Assembly: GCF_016616885.1 (NCBI RefSeq)
Contig: NZ_CP067102.1
Coordinates: forward strand, 6,848,501-6,912,500
Direction: 5' to 3'
Source of the DNA: Bradyrhizobium diazoefficiens
Lineage (GTDB): Bacteria; Pseudomonadota; Alphaproteobacteria; Rhizobiales; Xanthobacteraceae
DNA: 64,000 nt
Of the stretch, positions 9,838-18,366 are shown piece after piece. How positions within the stretch are numbered: position 1 is the first letter of the stretch; each line of letters opens with the position of its first letter. The position numbers were made by a program, and so were the translations under genes. The notes under the pieces were generated by a model. That model was not told where the DNA came from. It did not search any database and saw only the letters and a list, made by a program, of their open reading frames with translations.

Positions 9838-10797
9838 TCACAACATGTCTTTCAGGCCGAAAGTCATCGGAATGAGCTTCCAGCTGTCGTATTGCTGCTT
9901 CGGCAGGAACGAATAGACCTGGCACTGCACGATGGCGCGCTTGGCGCTCTCCGCGACCGCCTGGGCGATCGAACGCGACGGTCCTCGCACCGCGATGATG
10001 ACCGGCTCGGAGGCGAGCGATCCGTCGATCCTCATGGGAATGTCGATGTCGGCTTCGTACTGGTTGGCGTCCTGCCCATTATAGGTGGGCGTGAAGCAGC
10101 GCTTGACTGCGCCCTGGAATGCACCTTGCCAGGTCGCGACATTGGTGGCGGCCGTCCCGGACGTCGAGCCCAATGAGGCGGACGCATTCAGCGCCGCGCC
10201 GGCGAGCTCGTGCCGGGTCGCAGCACGCTTGTCGAGGTCGCGCTGAATCTGTGCGGGGTCGAAGCTGCGCTCCCTAGGCTTCGGCTGCTGCTGCGGCTGC
10301 ACGGCCGCGACCTTTTGCTCCACCGGCTTGGGCGGCGGCTTCTTGGTGTCCAGCTTCTTCTGAAGCTCCGCGATCGGATCTTCCTTGGCCGGATCAGGCT
10401 TCTTCTCCTGCGGCTTCGGCTCTTCTTTGGGCTTGGCCTCGGCGACCGGCTTCGGCGGGTCGGGCTTCTTCTCGACCGGCTTTTCGACGGGCTTCGGCGG
10501 CGTATCGGGGGTCGAGTTGGTCTTGATCAGTTCTTTCTTCTCGGTGACCTTGCCGACGGCGTCTTCCTCGGGCTTGGCCTCGGCGATCTTCTCGACCTTG
10601 GGCTTCGGCTCTTCCTTCTTGCCGGTCTTCTGCCCGTTGGTGATCTGCGCGAGCTGGTCAGTGGAGATGATATCGATCGGCAGCGACTCTTCCGGCGCGA
10701 TGAAGGCCTTGCTGCTAAAGGTCAGCAGCCCCCATCCAATCACGAGGACATGGAGGGCAATCGACGCAACGAGTGTCTTGTCGACGTTCACCTTCAC
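9838..10797 (-). CDS. tolA: Cell envelope integrity protein TolA
   Basis: TolA spans the periplasm and transmits proton-motive force from TolQR to Pal/TolB. The 319-residue product has one N-terminal transmembrane segment (about residues 9-32). A long Pro/Lys/Glu-rich central domain follows (about 55-190), with many [15 protein letters not shown] and [11 protein letters not shown] stretches. The C-terminal globular domain (about 215-319) is of the TonB/TolA type, with [11 protein letters not shown] and [10 protein letters not shown]. The centre is Pro-rich rather than the Ala/Lys helix of enterobacterial TolA. It starts 4 bp after tolR, so it is co-transcribed. Confidence 0.93.
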   Translation of the reverse strand: MKVNVDKTLVASIALHVLVIGWGLLTFSSKAFIAPEESLPIDIISTDQLAQITNGQKTGKKEEPKPKVEKIAEAKPEEDAVGKVTEKKELIKTNSTPDTPPKPVEKPVEKKPDPPKPVAEAKPKEEPKPQEKKPDPAKEDPIAELQKKLDTKKPPPKPVEQKVAAVQPQQQPKPRERSFDPAQIQRDLDKRAATRHELAGAALNASASLGSTSGTAATNVATWQGAFQGAVKRCFTPTYNGQDANQYEADIDIPMRIDGSLASEPVIIAVRGPSRSIAQAVAESAKRAIVQCQVYSFLPKQQYDSWKLIPMTFGLKDML

Positions 10798-10801
10798 CGG
10801 C

Positions 10802-11254
10802 TTAGGACCCCTGATCCGCTTCGGTGACGAGCGCCAGCTTCTTGAAGCCTGCCCCCGACAACTGACCCATCACCTTGGCGACGGTACCGTAATCCGCCTT
10901 CTTGTCGGCGCGCAGATAGATGCGCTCCTCGAGCCCGCCGCGCGCGTCCGTGATCGCCTTCAGCTTCGGGATCAGCTCGTTGATCGCGATCTCGGCGTCG
11001 TTGATGAACACCTTGCCCTTGATGTCGACCGACATCTGGATCGGCTTCTGGTCATTCGTCTCCAGGCTCTTGGCCTGGGTCTGCGGCAGGTCGAGCGGCA
11101 CGCCCACGGTCAAAAGGGGCGCCGACACCATGAAGATGATGAGCAGCACCAGCATCACGTCGACCATCGGCGTGACGTTGATCTCGGCCATGACCGGCTT
11201 GCGCCGGCTGCGGCGCCCGCCGCCTCCGGACGAACTGGCTACGTTCATGCCCAT
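10802..11254 (-). CDS. tolR: Tol-Pal proton channel subunit TolR
   Basis: TolR belongs to the ExbD/TolR family and forms the proton channel with TolQ. It is 150 residues long with a basic N-terminus (GRRSRRKPVMAEINVTPMVD) and one transmembrane helix, VMLVLLIIFMVSAPLLTVG. The conserved Asp of TPMVDV at the cytoplasmic end of the helix is the protonatable residue. The periplasmic domain ends in VTEADQGS. It lies 43 bp after tolQ and 4 bp before tolA. Confidence 0.97.
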   Translation of the reverse strand: MGMNVASSSGGGGRRSRRKPVMAEINVTPMVDVMLVLLIIFMVSAPLLTVGVPLDLPQTQAKSLETNDQKPIQMSVDIKGKVFINDAEIAINELIPKLKAITDARGGLEERIYLRADKKADYGTVAKVMGQLSGAGFKKLALVTEADQGS

Positions 11255-11297
11255 GGCTTGGTGCCCAATCTCGCCTTCACACTATACATGCCGTCCG

Positions 11298-12014
<717 letters not shown>

Positions 12015-12457
12015 CTGAAGTATCCTCTCAAGGCGATCGTTACCTATGTCGCGGCCCGCAAATGGCGGCCGGTTCCCCAACAGCTGCGTCAGCACCGGCG
12101 CGCCGGCAAGCCCGCTCAAAGCCTTGTCTTTCTGGGGTGCAAGGGCTTGTCCAAAGCCGCCGCCTGCATTCCCTGCCAAGATGTCAAAACTAAGGGCCTC
12201 GACGACAGCTCCGGGCGCGATTGTCCATCATTACCAGAGCCCGGCGATGGTTAATGCCGGGTTACCGCGAGCAAATTTGGCTGCGGGAAAGGGAGGCGGC
12301 GCAGGGGTTGCGGTCGAGGAGACGGAAGCGGAACTGGCGGCACGGCATCACGCAGGTTCATCGCAGGTGCAGCACGAGGAGGCTGCCTTCGTGTCTGAAG
12401 GAACCGGCTCTCATCGAAAAAATTGTCCCAAAAATCACTTTCGGCGAGGATTTGGCC
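12015..12457. other. Intergenic region: tolQRAB promoter region and divergent DUF2231 leader
   Basis: 443 bp without a convincing gene between the divergently transcribed tolQ (minus) and the DUF2231 gene (plus). It contains an inverted repeat CCCGGC-N10-GCCGGG (12240-12261) and the CtrA-like site at 12247-12265. An open frame reading into the DUF2231 gene from 12221 exists but lacks a good start signal. Confidence 0.6.
12247..12265. promoter_or_regulatory. CtrA-like motif upstream of tolQ
   Basis: ATGGTTAA (12247-12254) overlaps TTAA-N7-TTAC (12251-12265), one base off TTAA-N7-TTAA. It is about 235 bp upstream of tolQ. The same two-form overlap is seen upstream of pal. Assignment to CtrA is an inference. 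Confidence 0.35.
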
Positions 12458-12976
12458 ATGAGTATCAACCCCAAGACAACCGCCGCGATCGGCGACCATC
12501 CGTTGCATCCGATGATCATCCCGTTCCCCGTGGCGTTCCTGGTCGCCGCGCCCATCGCCGATCTGGCCTTCGTTGGAACCGGTGACAATTTCTGGGCCAG
12601 GGCCGCGATGTGGCTGCTCGGCGCCGGCGTCGTCATGGCCCTCGTGGCTGCCGCGGCCGGCTTTACCGACTTCTTCAGCGAGCCCCGCATTCGCAGCCTC
12701 AACGATGCCTGGTATCACATGGTCGGCAATCTCGCGGCGGTCGTGCTGGCCCTGATCAATGTCTATCTCCGCTACGTGGAAGGCGCCGAGGCCGCGATCA
12801 AGCCGTGGGGTGTAGTGCTCTCCCTGATCGTGGTCGGCATCCTGCTGTTCACGGGATGGAAGGGCTGGGAGATGGTCCACCGGCATCATGTCGCGGTGAT
12901 GGACGCGCCGGGCCAGACCAGCTCGGAGCCGGTCACGCCGCATCACGGCGGCGAGAGCCATCGCCGCGCCGCCTGA
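12458..12976 (+). CDS. DUF2231 family membrane protein
   Basis: A 172-residue protein with four hydrophobic segments. It begins near IIPFPVAFLVAAPIADLAF after the motif IGDHPLHPM, which is typical of DUF2231 proteins (also called the 'DUF2231 transmembrane' family, function unknown). The start ATG at 12458 has GGCGAGGA 7 nt upstream. The C-terminus is hydrophilic and His-rich. It is a single gene, divergent from tolQ and convergent with cysE. Confidence 0.85.
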   Translation: MSINPKTTAAIGDHPLHPMIIPFPVAFLVAAPIADLAFVGTGDNFWARAAMWLLGAGVVMALVAAAAGFTDFFSEPRIRSLNDAWYHMVGNLAAVVLALINVYLRYVEGAEAAIKPWGVVLSLIVVGILLFTGWKGWEMVHRHHVAVMDAPGQTSSEPVTPHHGGESHRRAA

Positions 12977-13005
12977 GTGAGAGGAACAGCCGCATGATGA
13001 CGCCC

Positions 13006-13770
13006 TCACGCCGCCGAGGCGGGCTCGGGGCAGTTGGTCAATCGCGCGGGATTGCCGACGGCGGTGCAGCCGCCGGGCACATCTGATGTCACGACCGTGC
13101 CGGCGCCGATTTTCGCAAAATCGCCGATGCTGATGTCGCCGAGAATGGTCGCGCCGGCGCCGATATAGACGCCGCGGCCAATGCGGGGCGGGCGCGTCGG
13201 CAGTTCGCCACTGCGGCCGATGCTGACGTTCTGCAGGATGGTGACCTCGCCGCCGATCACGACATTGGCGCCGATCACAATGCCGGTGGCGTGATCGAGA
13301 TAGACAGCCGATCCGATCTGGGCGGCGGGATGGATGCTGACTTGCAGGACATTCGACGCCTCGTTCTGAAACAGCAGCGCCGCATCGCGATGGTCATGAC
13401 GCCAGAGCCAGTGCGAGACACGCCAGGCCTGCAACGCGACATAGCCCTTGAAATGCAGCAACGGCGCCAACAGGCTGGCGATGGCTGGATCGTTGCCCGT
13501 GATGGCCCGCAAATCGTGGCCGGCCGCTTCGATCAATTCAGGTGAGCCGCGAAAGGCGTCGAGGGCAAAAGCGGCGAAACGCGCACGCTCCGTGGCATCA
13601 CCACCGAGCCTGCGCCCGATCAGATCGGCCAGGGCGGCGCCAAAATCATCATGGACGAGGACGGCATCGGCAAGGGATTTGCAGAAGACAGGATCGGCCG
13701 CGGTCGCGCGCTGCGCCTCGTCGCGTATCGTCTGCCAGAGACTGTCGTTGATCACGGCCGCAGCAGCCAT
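13006..13770 (-). CDS. cysE: Serine O-acetyltransferase CysE
   Basis: CysE acetylates L-serine with acetyl-CoA, the first step of cysteine synthesis. The 254-residue product has the helical N-terminal domain (ADPVFCKSLADAVL) and a left-handed beta-helix of hexapeptide repeats (IHPAAQIGSAVYLDHATGIV, VVIGGEVTILQNVSIG, IGRGVYIGAGATILGDISIG). DHATG contains the catalytic Asp/His pair of the family. ATG at 13770 has GGAGG 8 nt upstream, so the longer frame to 13836 was rejected. It is divergent from the fatty acid desaturase gene. Confidence 0.94.
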   Translation of the reverse strand: MAAAAVINDSLWQTIRDEAQRATAADPVFCKSLADAVLVHDDFGAALADLIGRRLGGDATERARFAAFALDAFRGSPELIEAAGHDLRAITGNDPAIASLLAPLLHFKGYVALQAWRVSHWLWRHDHRDAALLFQNEASNVLQVSIHPAAQIGSAVYLDHATGIVIGANVVIGGEVTILQNVSIGRSGELPTRPPRIGRGVYIGAGATILGDISIGDFAKIGAGTVVTSDVPGGCTAVGNPARLTNCPEPASAA

Positions 13771-14015
13771 TGTCGCCGCCTCCGGTATTCTAACACTCAC
13801 ATATCGAATATAGGCCGCGAGCAGGCCGCGCGCCACACCGCGTCAGCGGCACCCCGAGCACCATGCCGCAGATCCCCGTGAGGCTACGTGCTTGCAAGCC
13901 CGGCATCCGCGACCATATAGTCCATCGAATTTATCAAGCCCCGCGGTGGTCCGCCATCCGCGGGTTTTTCGTACCCGGCGGCCATCGGCGCTGCCGAAAC
14001 GAATCCCGCTCACCC

Positions 14016-14045
14016 GAGGTCATCCCAAGAGAGGTCATCCCAAGA
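14016..14045. repeat. Perfect 15-bp tandem duplication before the desaturase start
   Basis: gaggtcatcccaaga occurs twice in direct succession (14016-14030 and 14031-14045) and ends 1 bp before the ATG at 14047. Each copy contains GAGG, so the duplication doubles the candidate ribosome binding site. Confidence 0.9.
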
Positions 14046-14046
14046 T

Positions 14047-15210
14047 ATGTCACCCAACGCGCCCGCCGACGACCAGCACGACGACGTCATGTACCCCTCC
14101 GCAATTCCGTTCGTGCTGGTCCATCTCGGCTGCTTTGCGGCGATCTGGTCGGGCGTCACCTGGCAGGCCGTCGCGATCTGCGGGTCACTGTATATCGTGC
14201 GCATGTTCGCAATCGGCGCGGGCTACCACCGCTATTTCTCGCACAAGGCTTTTGCCACCGGCCGGGTGTTTCAGTTCATCCTGGCTTGGCTTGCGCAAAG
14301 CACCGCGCAGAAGAGCGTGTTGTGGTGGGCGGCCAAGCATCGGCACCATCACCTGCATTCCGATACCGAATTGGACGTGCATTCACCGCGTCAACGCGGC
14401 TTCCTGTACAGCCATGTCGGCTGGATCTTTTACCGGCAGCACGACACGACCGACCTGGTGAAAATCGGCGACCTCGCGGTCTATCCGGAGCTGATGTGGC
14501 TGCATCGGCTGGAGCTTCTGCCGGCCGTGACGCTTGCGGTGCTCTGCTTCGTGGTTGCGGGGTGGTCTGGTCTGGTCGTCGGCTTCCTGTGGAGCACGGT
14601 GCTGGTCTATCACGCGACCTTCTGCATCAATTCCCTCGCGCACGTGCATGGACGCAAGCGCTACGTGACGGGCGACGATTCCCGCAACAACTGGCTGCTG
14701 GCGTTGTTCACCCTTGGGGAGGGCTGGCACAACAATCATCACGCCTACCAGAGCAGCGTGCGACAAGGCTTTTACTGGTGGGAGATCGACCCGACCTATT
14801 ACATCCTGAAGGTCCTGTCCTGGTTCGGCATCGTCTGGAACATGAAGGCGCCGCCCGAGCTGGTGCTGCGCAATGAGCAACAGCTCGGCGCGCGCGTTAT
14901 CAAACGCGCCGCTCGCGAGCTTGCCGGACGGTTCGATGCGCACGCTCTCGCGCACGCGATCTCGTCGGCGCTGCACCGGGCCGATCCGACCCAGTTGCAG
15001 CTGCCGACGCTGCATGACATCTTGAATCGCGCCCATGAAGGTGTTGATGCGCTCACGCATCTGCATCTGCCGACGATACCGACCCGCGACGAGTTTCTCA
15101 CTGAAGCCAAGGCGATCTTCGCGCGGACGCGATCGCTCAATGAGATCGTGGACCACGCCCACGAACAGTTCCTGGCCTCGGTTCGCGCGCAGCTCGTGAC
15201 AGTGCGCTGA
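14047..15210 (+). CDS. Membrane fatty acid (acyl-CoA/acyl-lipid delta-9) desaturase
   Basis: A 387-residue di-iron desaturase of the membrane type. The three histidine boxes are HRYFSH (about residues 58-63), HRHHH (about 94-98) and HNNHH (about 232-236), separated by hydrophobic segments as in stearoyl-CoA-type delta-9 desaturases. The C-terminal 100 residues are hydrophilic and not part of the catalytic core. The best SD-like GAGG is 12 nt from the ATG and lies inside a duplicated 15-bp unit. It is monocistronic. The substrate cannot be read from the sequence. Confidence 0.9.
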   Translation: MSPNAPADDQHDDVMYPSAIPFVLVHLGCFAAIWSGVTWQAVAICGSLYIVRMFAIGAGYHRYFSHKAFATGRVFQFILAWLAQSTAQKSVLWWAAKHRHHHLHSDTELDVHSPRQRGFLYSHVGWIFYRQHDTTDLVKIGDLAVYPELMWLHRLELLPAVTLAVLCFVVAGWSGLVVGFLWSTVLVYHATFCINSLAHVHGRKRYVTGDDSRNNWLLALFTLGEGWHNNHHAYQSSVRQGFYWWEIDPTYYILKVLSWFGIVWNMKAPPELVLRNEQQLGARVIKRAARELAGRFDAHALAHAISSALHRADPTQLQLPTLHDILNRAHEGVDALTHLHLPTIPTRDEFLTEAKAIFARTRSLNEIVDHAHEQFLASVRAQLVTVR

Positions 15211-15335
15211 AGCTCGCGACCATCGCGCGCGCGGACTGATCGGGTTCGCTTGCGCAAGTCGAGCGCATAGAGCCAGCCGCCGGCCGCGACGAGGCCGGGC
15301 AGGATGAAGAGCGCGAAATCGCGGAGCAGGATCAT
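14799..15335 (-). CDS. Hypothetical membrane peptide with run-through 3' part (doubtful)
   Basis: ATG at 15335 overlaps the stop codon of the upstream 85-residue gene in an ATGA arrangement, suggesting translational coupling. The first 30 or so codons encode a credible transmembrane segment (MILLRDFALFILPGLVAAGG, then WLYALDLRKRTR). After about 41 codons the frame runs antisense through the end of the desaturase gene and stays open to 14799. That part looks like an artefact of GC-rich antisense sequence. Either the original stop codon was lost or the gene is not real beyond 15210. Confidence 0.35.
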   Translation of the reverse strand: MILLRDFALFILPGLVAAGGWLYALDLRKRTRSVRARDGRELQRTVTSCARTEARNCSWAWSTISLSDRVRAKIALASVRNSSRVGIVGRCRCVSASTPSWARFKMSCSVGSCNWVGSARCSADEIACARACASNRPASSRAARLITRAPSCCSLRSTSSGGAFMFQTMPNQDRTFRM

Positions 15336-15589
15336 GGGTCGAGGCCCGCTTTCGCAAACGAGATCGCGCGGTCGAGCGCGAGCCAGGCCAGAAAATAGAG
15401 CGAGTAGCTGAGAAAGAACTTCCAGGACTCGCCGACCTGCCAGTGCGGATAGAGCTCGACCTGCGTCGGCCATCGATTGAGAAATGCGATTGATACAGGA
15501 ATGGAGCCCCCGAACCGGCTGAACAGCGCGCTGGCGCGCTCCAGCAGCGCGATGCGCTGGTTGATCTGATTGCGTTCGGCGTTGGTCAT
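15332..15589 (-). CDS. Small hypothetical membrane protein (85 aa)
   Basis: Function unknown. The N-terminal half is a charged helix (NAERNQINQRIALLERASAL). It is followed by a short hydrophobic stretch (SIPVSIAFL) and a C-terminal membrane segment (WKFFLSYSLYFLAWLAL). The stop codon overlaps the start of a second short membrane-type reading frame. A 9-bp inverted repeat GAACCCGTT / AACGGGTTC (15594-15602, 15648-15656) lies directly upstream of the start codon. Confidence 0.6.
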   Translation of the reverse strand: MTNAERNQINQRIALLERASALFSRFGGSIPVSIAFLNRWPTQVELYPHWQVGESWKFFLSYSLYFLAWLALDRAISFAKAGLDP

Positions 15590-15686
15590 GGTCGAACCCG
15601 TTGGCGCGCTGGGCAGCGCCGTCAGGTCTTGGTCGCGCCTCGTGGGAAACGGGTTCTATGGCGCCGGGCGGCAAACGGGGCGAGGT

Positions 15687-15728
15687 GAAAAACCAAACCG
15701 CCCGCCTGCGGGGTGCGCAGGCGGGCGG
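15687..15728 (-). terminator. Rho-independent terminator after the DUF2852 gene
   Basis: A perfect 13-bp GC-rich stem (15698-15710 with 15716-15728) and 5-nt loop are followed on the minus strand by TTTGGTTTTTCAC. It lies about 50 bp past the stop codon of the DUF2852 gene. Confidence 0.85.
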
Positions 15729-15779
15729 CTCGGGGCCATCAGGACTTTGGGGGCATGCGCCTGAAGGCTTTGAGAGGTA

Positions 15780-16268
15780 TCAGCCCTGCTGCTGGTCGGT
15801 CGGCGGCGGGGTCGGACGCGTCTTGTGCTGGGCCATGAACTGGTCGAACTCTTCCTTGTCCTTGGCGTGACGCAGACGGTCGAGGAAGTTCTTGAATTCG
15901 ACCTGCTCCTCCTCGAGACGCTGCAGCGTCTCGGTGCGGTATTCGTCGAAGGCGCGGTTGCCGGAGGACGGCGGGCCAAAGCCGAAGCCGAAGCCGCGGC
16001 GCTCCATGCGGCCGCGCATGCGGTCCATCTTGTACTGCATCCGCTCCATCTTGCTCTGCCAGCGATCCTGGTTGCTCCAGCACGACATTCTTCTGCTCCC
16101 GAGTGTGAAAAAGAGAAGGGCAAGTCCGATCGGCCACCAGATGATGAAGCCGAGAATGGTCACGGCAATCCAACCAGGATGCCAGGGCGTATCGAGCATG
16201 TGGGGCCGCTCGTACTGCTGTTGGTCCGAGGGGCCGCGCCAGCGATTGACATCAGCGGTGTAGGCCAT
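15780..16268 (-). CDS. DUF2852 domain membrane protein
   Basis: A 162-residue protein of the DUF2852 type (function unknown). One membrane segment (WIAVTILGFIIWWPIGLALL, about residues 33-52) is followed by a Met/Arg-rich amphipathic helix (KMERMQYKMDRMRGRMERR). An acidic C-terminal coiled coil follows (RLEEEQVEFKNFLDRLRHA) and a Pro/Gln-rich tail. It has its own terminator. A perfect palindrome 36 bp upstream of the start codon also occurs, in slightly altered form, at the start of the neighbouring tetR gene, so it is probably repressed by that regulator. Confidence 0.85.
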   Translation of the reverse strand: MAYTADVNRWRGPSDQQQYERPHMLDTPWHPGWIAVTILGFIIWWPIGLALLFFTLGSRRMSCWSNQDRWQSKMERMQYKMDRMRGRMERRGFGFGFGPPSSGNRAFDEYRTETLQRLEEEQVEFKNFLDRLRHAKDKEEFDQFMAQHKTRPTPPPTDQQQG

Positions 16269-16303
16269 TTCCCTTCTCCATCACGGCATCAGCGCCGTTG
16301 TGA

Positions 16304-16322
16304 ATGTAAATAACATTTACAT
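16304..16322. promoter_or_regulatory. Perfect 19-bp palindrome, candidate TetR operator
   Basis: ATGTAAAT-AAC-ATTTACAT is a perfect inverted repeat with a 3-bp centre, located between the DUF2852 start (16268) and the tetR gene end. It matches the palindrome at the tetR start (17129-17147) at 15 of 19 positions with the same spacing. Confidence 0.75.
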
Positions 16323-16389
16323 AGCTAGACCATCCCGCAATTTTGTCAAGCCGGCCGCCAAACACGGTCTCGGGATTATTTGCGCAACT

Positions 16390-17130
16390 TTATTTCGGCT
16401 TGCCCCAGGGGCCGCCAGGAGGCACCCCAGAACCGGAGGATGCCTCCGGCGGCACCGGCGGCGGCTCGGCGCTTTTTCCCTGCGGCCTGCGGTCGGTCGG
16501 GAAGCCGAGGCCGCGCAGATAGATCAGCACCTCGGCCTCTAGCAGCTCATCCGGCGACATCGGCAGCTTGCGTCGCGCCGCATCCCCGCGCGAGAACAGC
16601 GAGGCGACGCCATGCGCCATCGACCAGATGTGAAGCGCCATCATCATCGCCGGTGGTCGTGGCGCGCCGGGCGGCGCCAGCGCCGCAAGCCGTTCTGCAG
16701 CTGCGCGAATGACGTTGAAAGCACGTTCGCTTGCGGCCTGCAGCGCCGCATTGGCATCGACCGGCAGGCCGGATTCGAACATCGCGTTGTAGAAGGCGGG
16801 CTCCTCGCGGGCGAAGGCGAGATAGGCCCGGCCGACCCGCTCGAACGCGGTGACGGTGTCGGGGCGCCCGTCGTCCCAGGCCGCGGTGAGCCGCTGCTCG
16901 AACTGCTCAAAACCGCGCTGGGCGATCGAGGACAACAGTTCGTCACGGTCGCGAAAATGGCGGTAAGGCGCCGCCGCGCTGACGCCGGCCATGCGCGCCG
17001 CATCGGCAAAGGTGAAGCCGGCCGCGCCCTTCTCGGCGATCAGCCCGAGGGCGGCCTGCAACAGGGCTTCCTTCAGATTGCCGTGGTGATAGCCGCGCTC
17101 GGCGCGGCTCTGCTCCTTGCGCCAGCTCAT
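16390..17130 (-). CDS. TetR/AcrR family transcriptional regulator
   Basis: A 246-residue TetR-type repressor. The N-terminal helix-turn-helix is clear (HHGNLKEALLQAALGLIAEK, then FADAARMAGVSAAAPYRHF). The C-terminal ligand domain contains AYLAFAREEPAFYNAMFESG and HIWSMAHGVASLF, as in TetR proteins with a WHG-type C-terminal domain. The tail is Pro/Gly-rich. An operator-like palindrome overlaps its own start codon, which points to autoregulation. The adjacent DUF2852 gene carries the perfect copy of the site, so it is the best target candidate. Confidence 0.92.
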   Translation of the reverse strand: MSWRKEQSRAERGYHHGNLKEALLQAALGLIAEKGAAGFTFADAARMAGVSAAAPYRHFRDRDELLSSIAQRGFEQFEQRLTAAWDDGRPDTVTAFERVGRAYLAFAREEPAFYNAMFESGLPVDANAALQAASERAFNVIRAAAERLAALAPPGAPRPPAMMMALHIWSMAHGVASLFSRGDAARRKLPMSPDELLEAEVLIYLRGLGFPTDRRPQGKSAEPPPVPPEASSGSGVPPGGPWGKPK

Positions 17131-17147
17131 GTGAACGACTTTTACAT
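17129..17147. promoter_or_regulatory. Candidate TetR autoregulatory operator at the tetR start codon
   Basis: ATGTGAACGACTTTTACAT is an imperfect palindrome (6 of 8 arm positions paired) with the same 8-3-8 geometry as the site at 16304-16322. It overlaps the start codon of the TetR gene (17128-17130, minus strand). Confidence 0.65.
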
Positions 17148-17225
17148 GAGCCGGCGGTGAAGGTCACTAGCGGGAACGGGCTTTGGTGAACCCGTACTTC
17201 CACGTATCCAACGGTTCGATGAGCC

Positions 17226-17588
17226 CTAGCCGCCCGGGATCGGCAGCACCGGCATGATCTCGACGCGCTCGCCGGGGAAGATCGCAAAATGCGGGTGGTT
17301 CTCGAACATCTTGGCGGCCGCCTCGTGCGAGGCGGCGCGGACAACGGTGAAGGCGCCCATCTCATTGGCGATGTCGGCGGTGCCCGTGCCGTCGACCCGC
17401 TTGGTCTTGCCGAGCGGACCGCCCATGGCCTGGATCGCACCCTGGTGCTTCTCGACCCAGCCCTTCCAGGCCGCCATGCCCTCCATCTCCTTCGCCTTGC
17501 GCTCGGCCTCGGGCATCGCATTCCACGCAGCCCATTTCGGACTGTTCTTGCTGCCGAGGAAGACGGCGAGATAGGTATCGGTGCTCAT
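17226..17588 (-). CDS. YCII-like hypothetical protein
   Basis: A 120-residue cytoplasmic protein of uncertain function. A Lys/Glu/Met-rich helix (AERKAKEMEGMAAWKGWVEK) is followed by a ferredoxin-like stretch (GAFTVVRAASHEAAAKMF, then HFAIFPGERVEIMPVLPIP) that resembles YCII/DGPF-type proteins. It lies 57 bp downstream of a clear YciI/DGPF gene on the same strand, so the two may form an operon. Confidence 0.6.
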   Translation of the reverse strand: MSTDTYLAVFLGSKNSPKWAAWNAMPEAERKAKEMEGMAAWKGWVEKHQGAIQAMGGPLGKTKRVDGTGTADIANEMGAFTVVRAASHEAAAKMFENHPHFAIFPGERVEIMPVLPIPGG

Positions 17589-17645
17589 CGGTTTTCTCCC
17601 TTGTTGATGGATTGACGAAGCCGCGAAGTTTCGCTGCCCTTTCGG

Positions 17646-18044
17646 CTAGTTCTTCAGGTTTTCGAAGCCGGCGGCAGCCGCGTCAGGCGGAAAATCGGAC
17701 ATTTCCTGCACCTGGCGGATCTCGATGATTTCGTTCGGCGAGGCCGGGCACTTTTTGGCCCAGGCGATCGCCTCGTCGCGCGAAGAGACCTCGATCATCC
17801 AGTAGCCGCCCAGCACTTCCTTGGATTCGGCGAAGGGGCCGTCGGTCACGACAGGCACGCCGGTCGCAAACGAGACGCGGGCGCCCATCGACGGCGGATG
17901 CAGGCCGTCCAGCGTGATCAGCACGCCGGCATCCTTCAGCGCCTCGTTGTAGCGCATCATCGCGGCGACGCGTTCGGGATCGAGTTGCACGTCCGCCGGC
18001 GCGGTCTCATAGCCGAGCGGGATCATCAGCATCATGAATCGCAT
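17646..18044 (-). CDS. YciI/DGPF family protein
   Basis: A 132-residue protein starting MRFMMLMIPLGYE, with the family core TDGPFAESKEVLGGYWMIEV and a C-terminal EIRQVQEM stretch. DGPF proteins have a dimeric ferredoxin-like fold and are often found with ECF42 sigma factors. One such sigma factor is about 4 kb away, beside another DGPF gene. The ATG at 18044 has AGGA 6 nt upstream; a GTG 12 nt earlier is inside that signal. Confidence 0.85.
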   Translation of the reverse strand: MRFMMLMIPLGYETAPADVQLDPERVAAMMRYNEALKDAGVLITLDGLHPPSMGARVSFATGVPVVTDGPFAESKEVLGGYWMIEVSSRDEAIAWAKKCPASPNEIIEIRQVQEMSDFPPDAAAAGFENLKN

Positions 18045-18366
18045 GCGGTTCCTCACTGGGCATCGTCATTCCACATGGCGCAGCGACATGCGCCACGGAA
18101 ATGACGGGAAGATGAGCGGGTCAGATGGCCCGCGCTCCCATGTAAGACGAACGACATTCTACGAAGCCGACACGGCCGTAGAAATTATTTTGGAGGAGCC
18201 AGCTCCGATGCACGGGCCGTCGCCCTTCGAGGCGGCCACCTCAGTGACGGATCAAACGTGAGTGCTCGGCTCCATCCGCTGGGCCCTTTCTCGTCCGGAC
18301 CAAAGCGCAGTAAAAGGAGCGCACGCTCACGCACGCCCGTTTTTCGATACAGGACCGGATCAGCCC

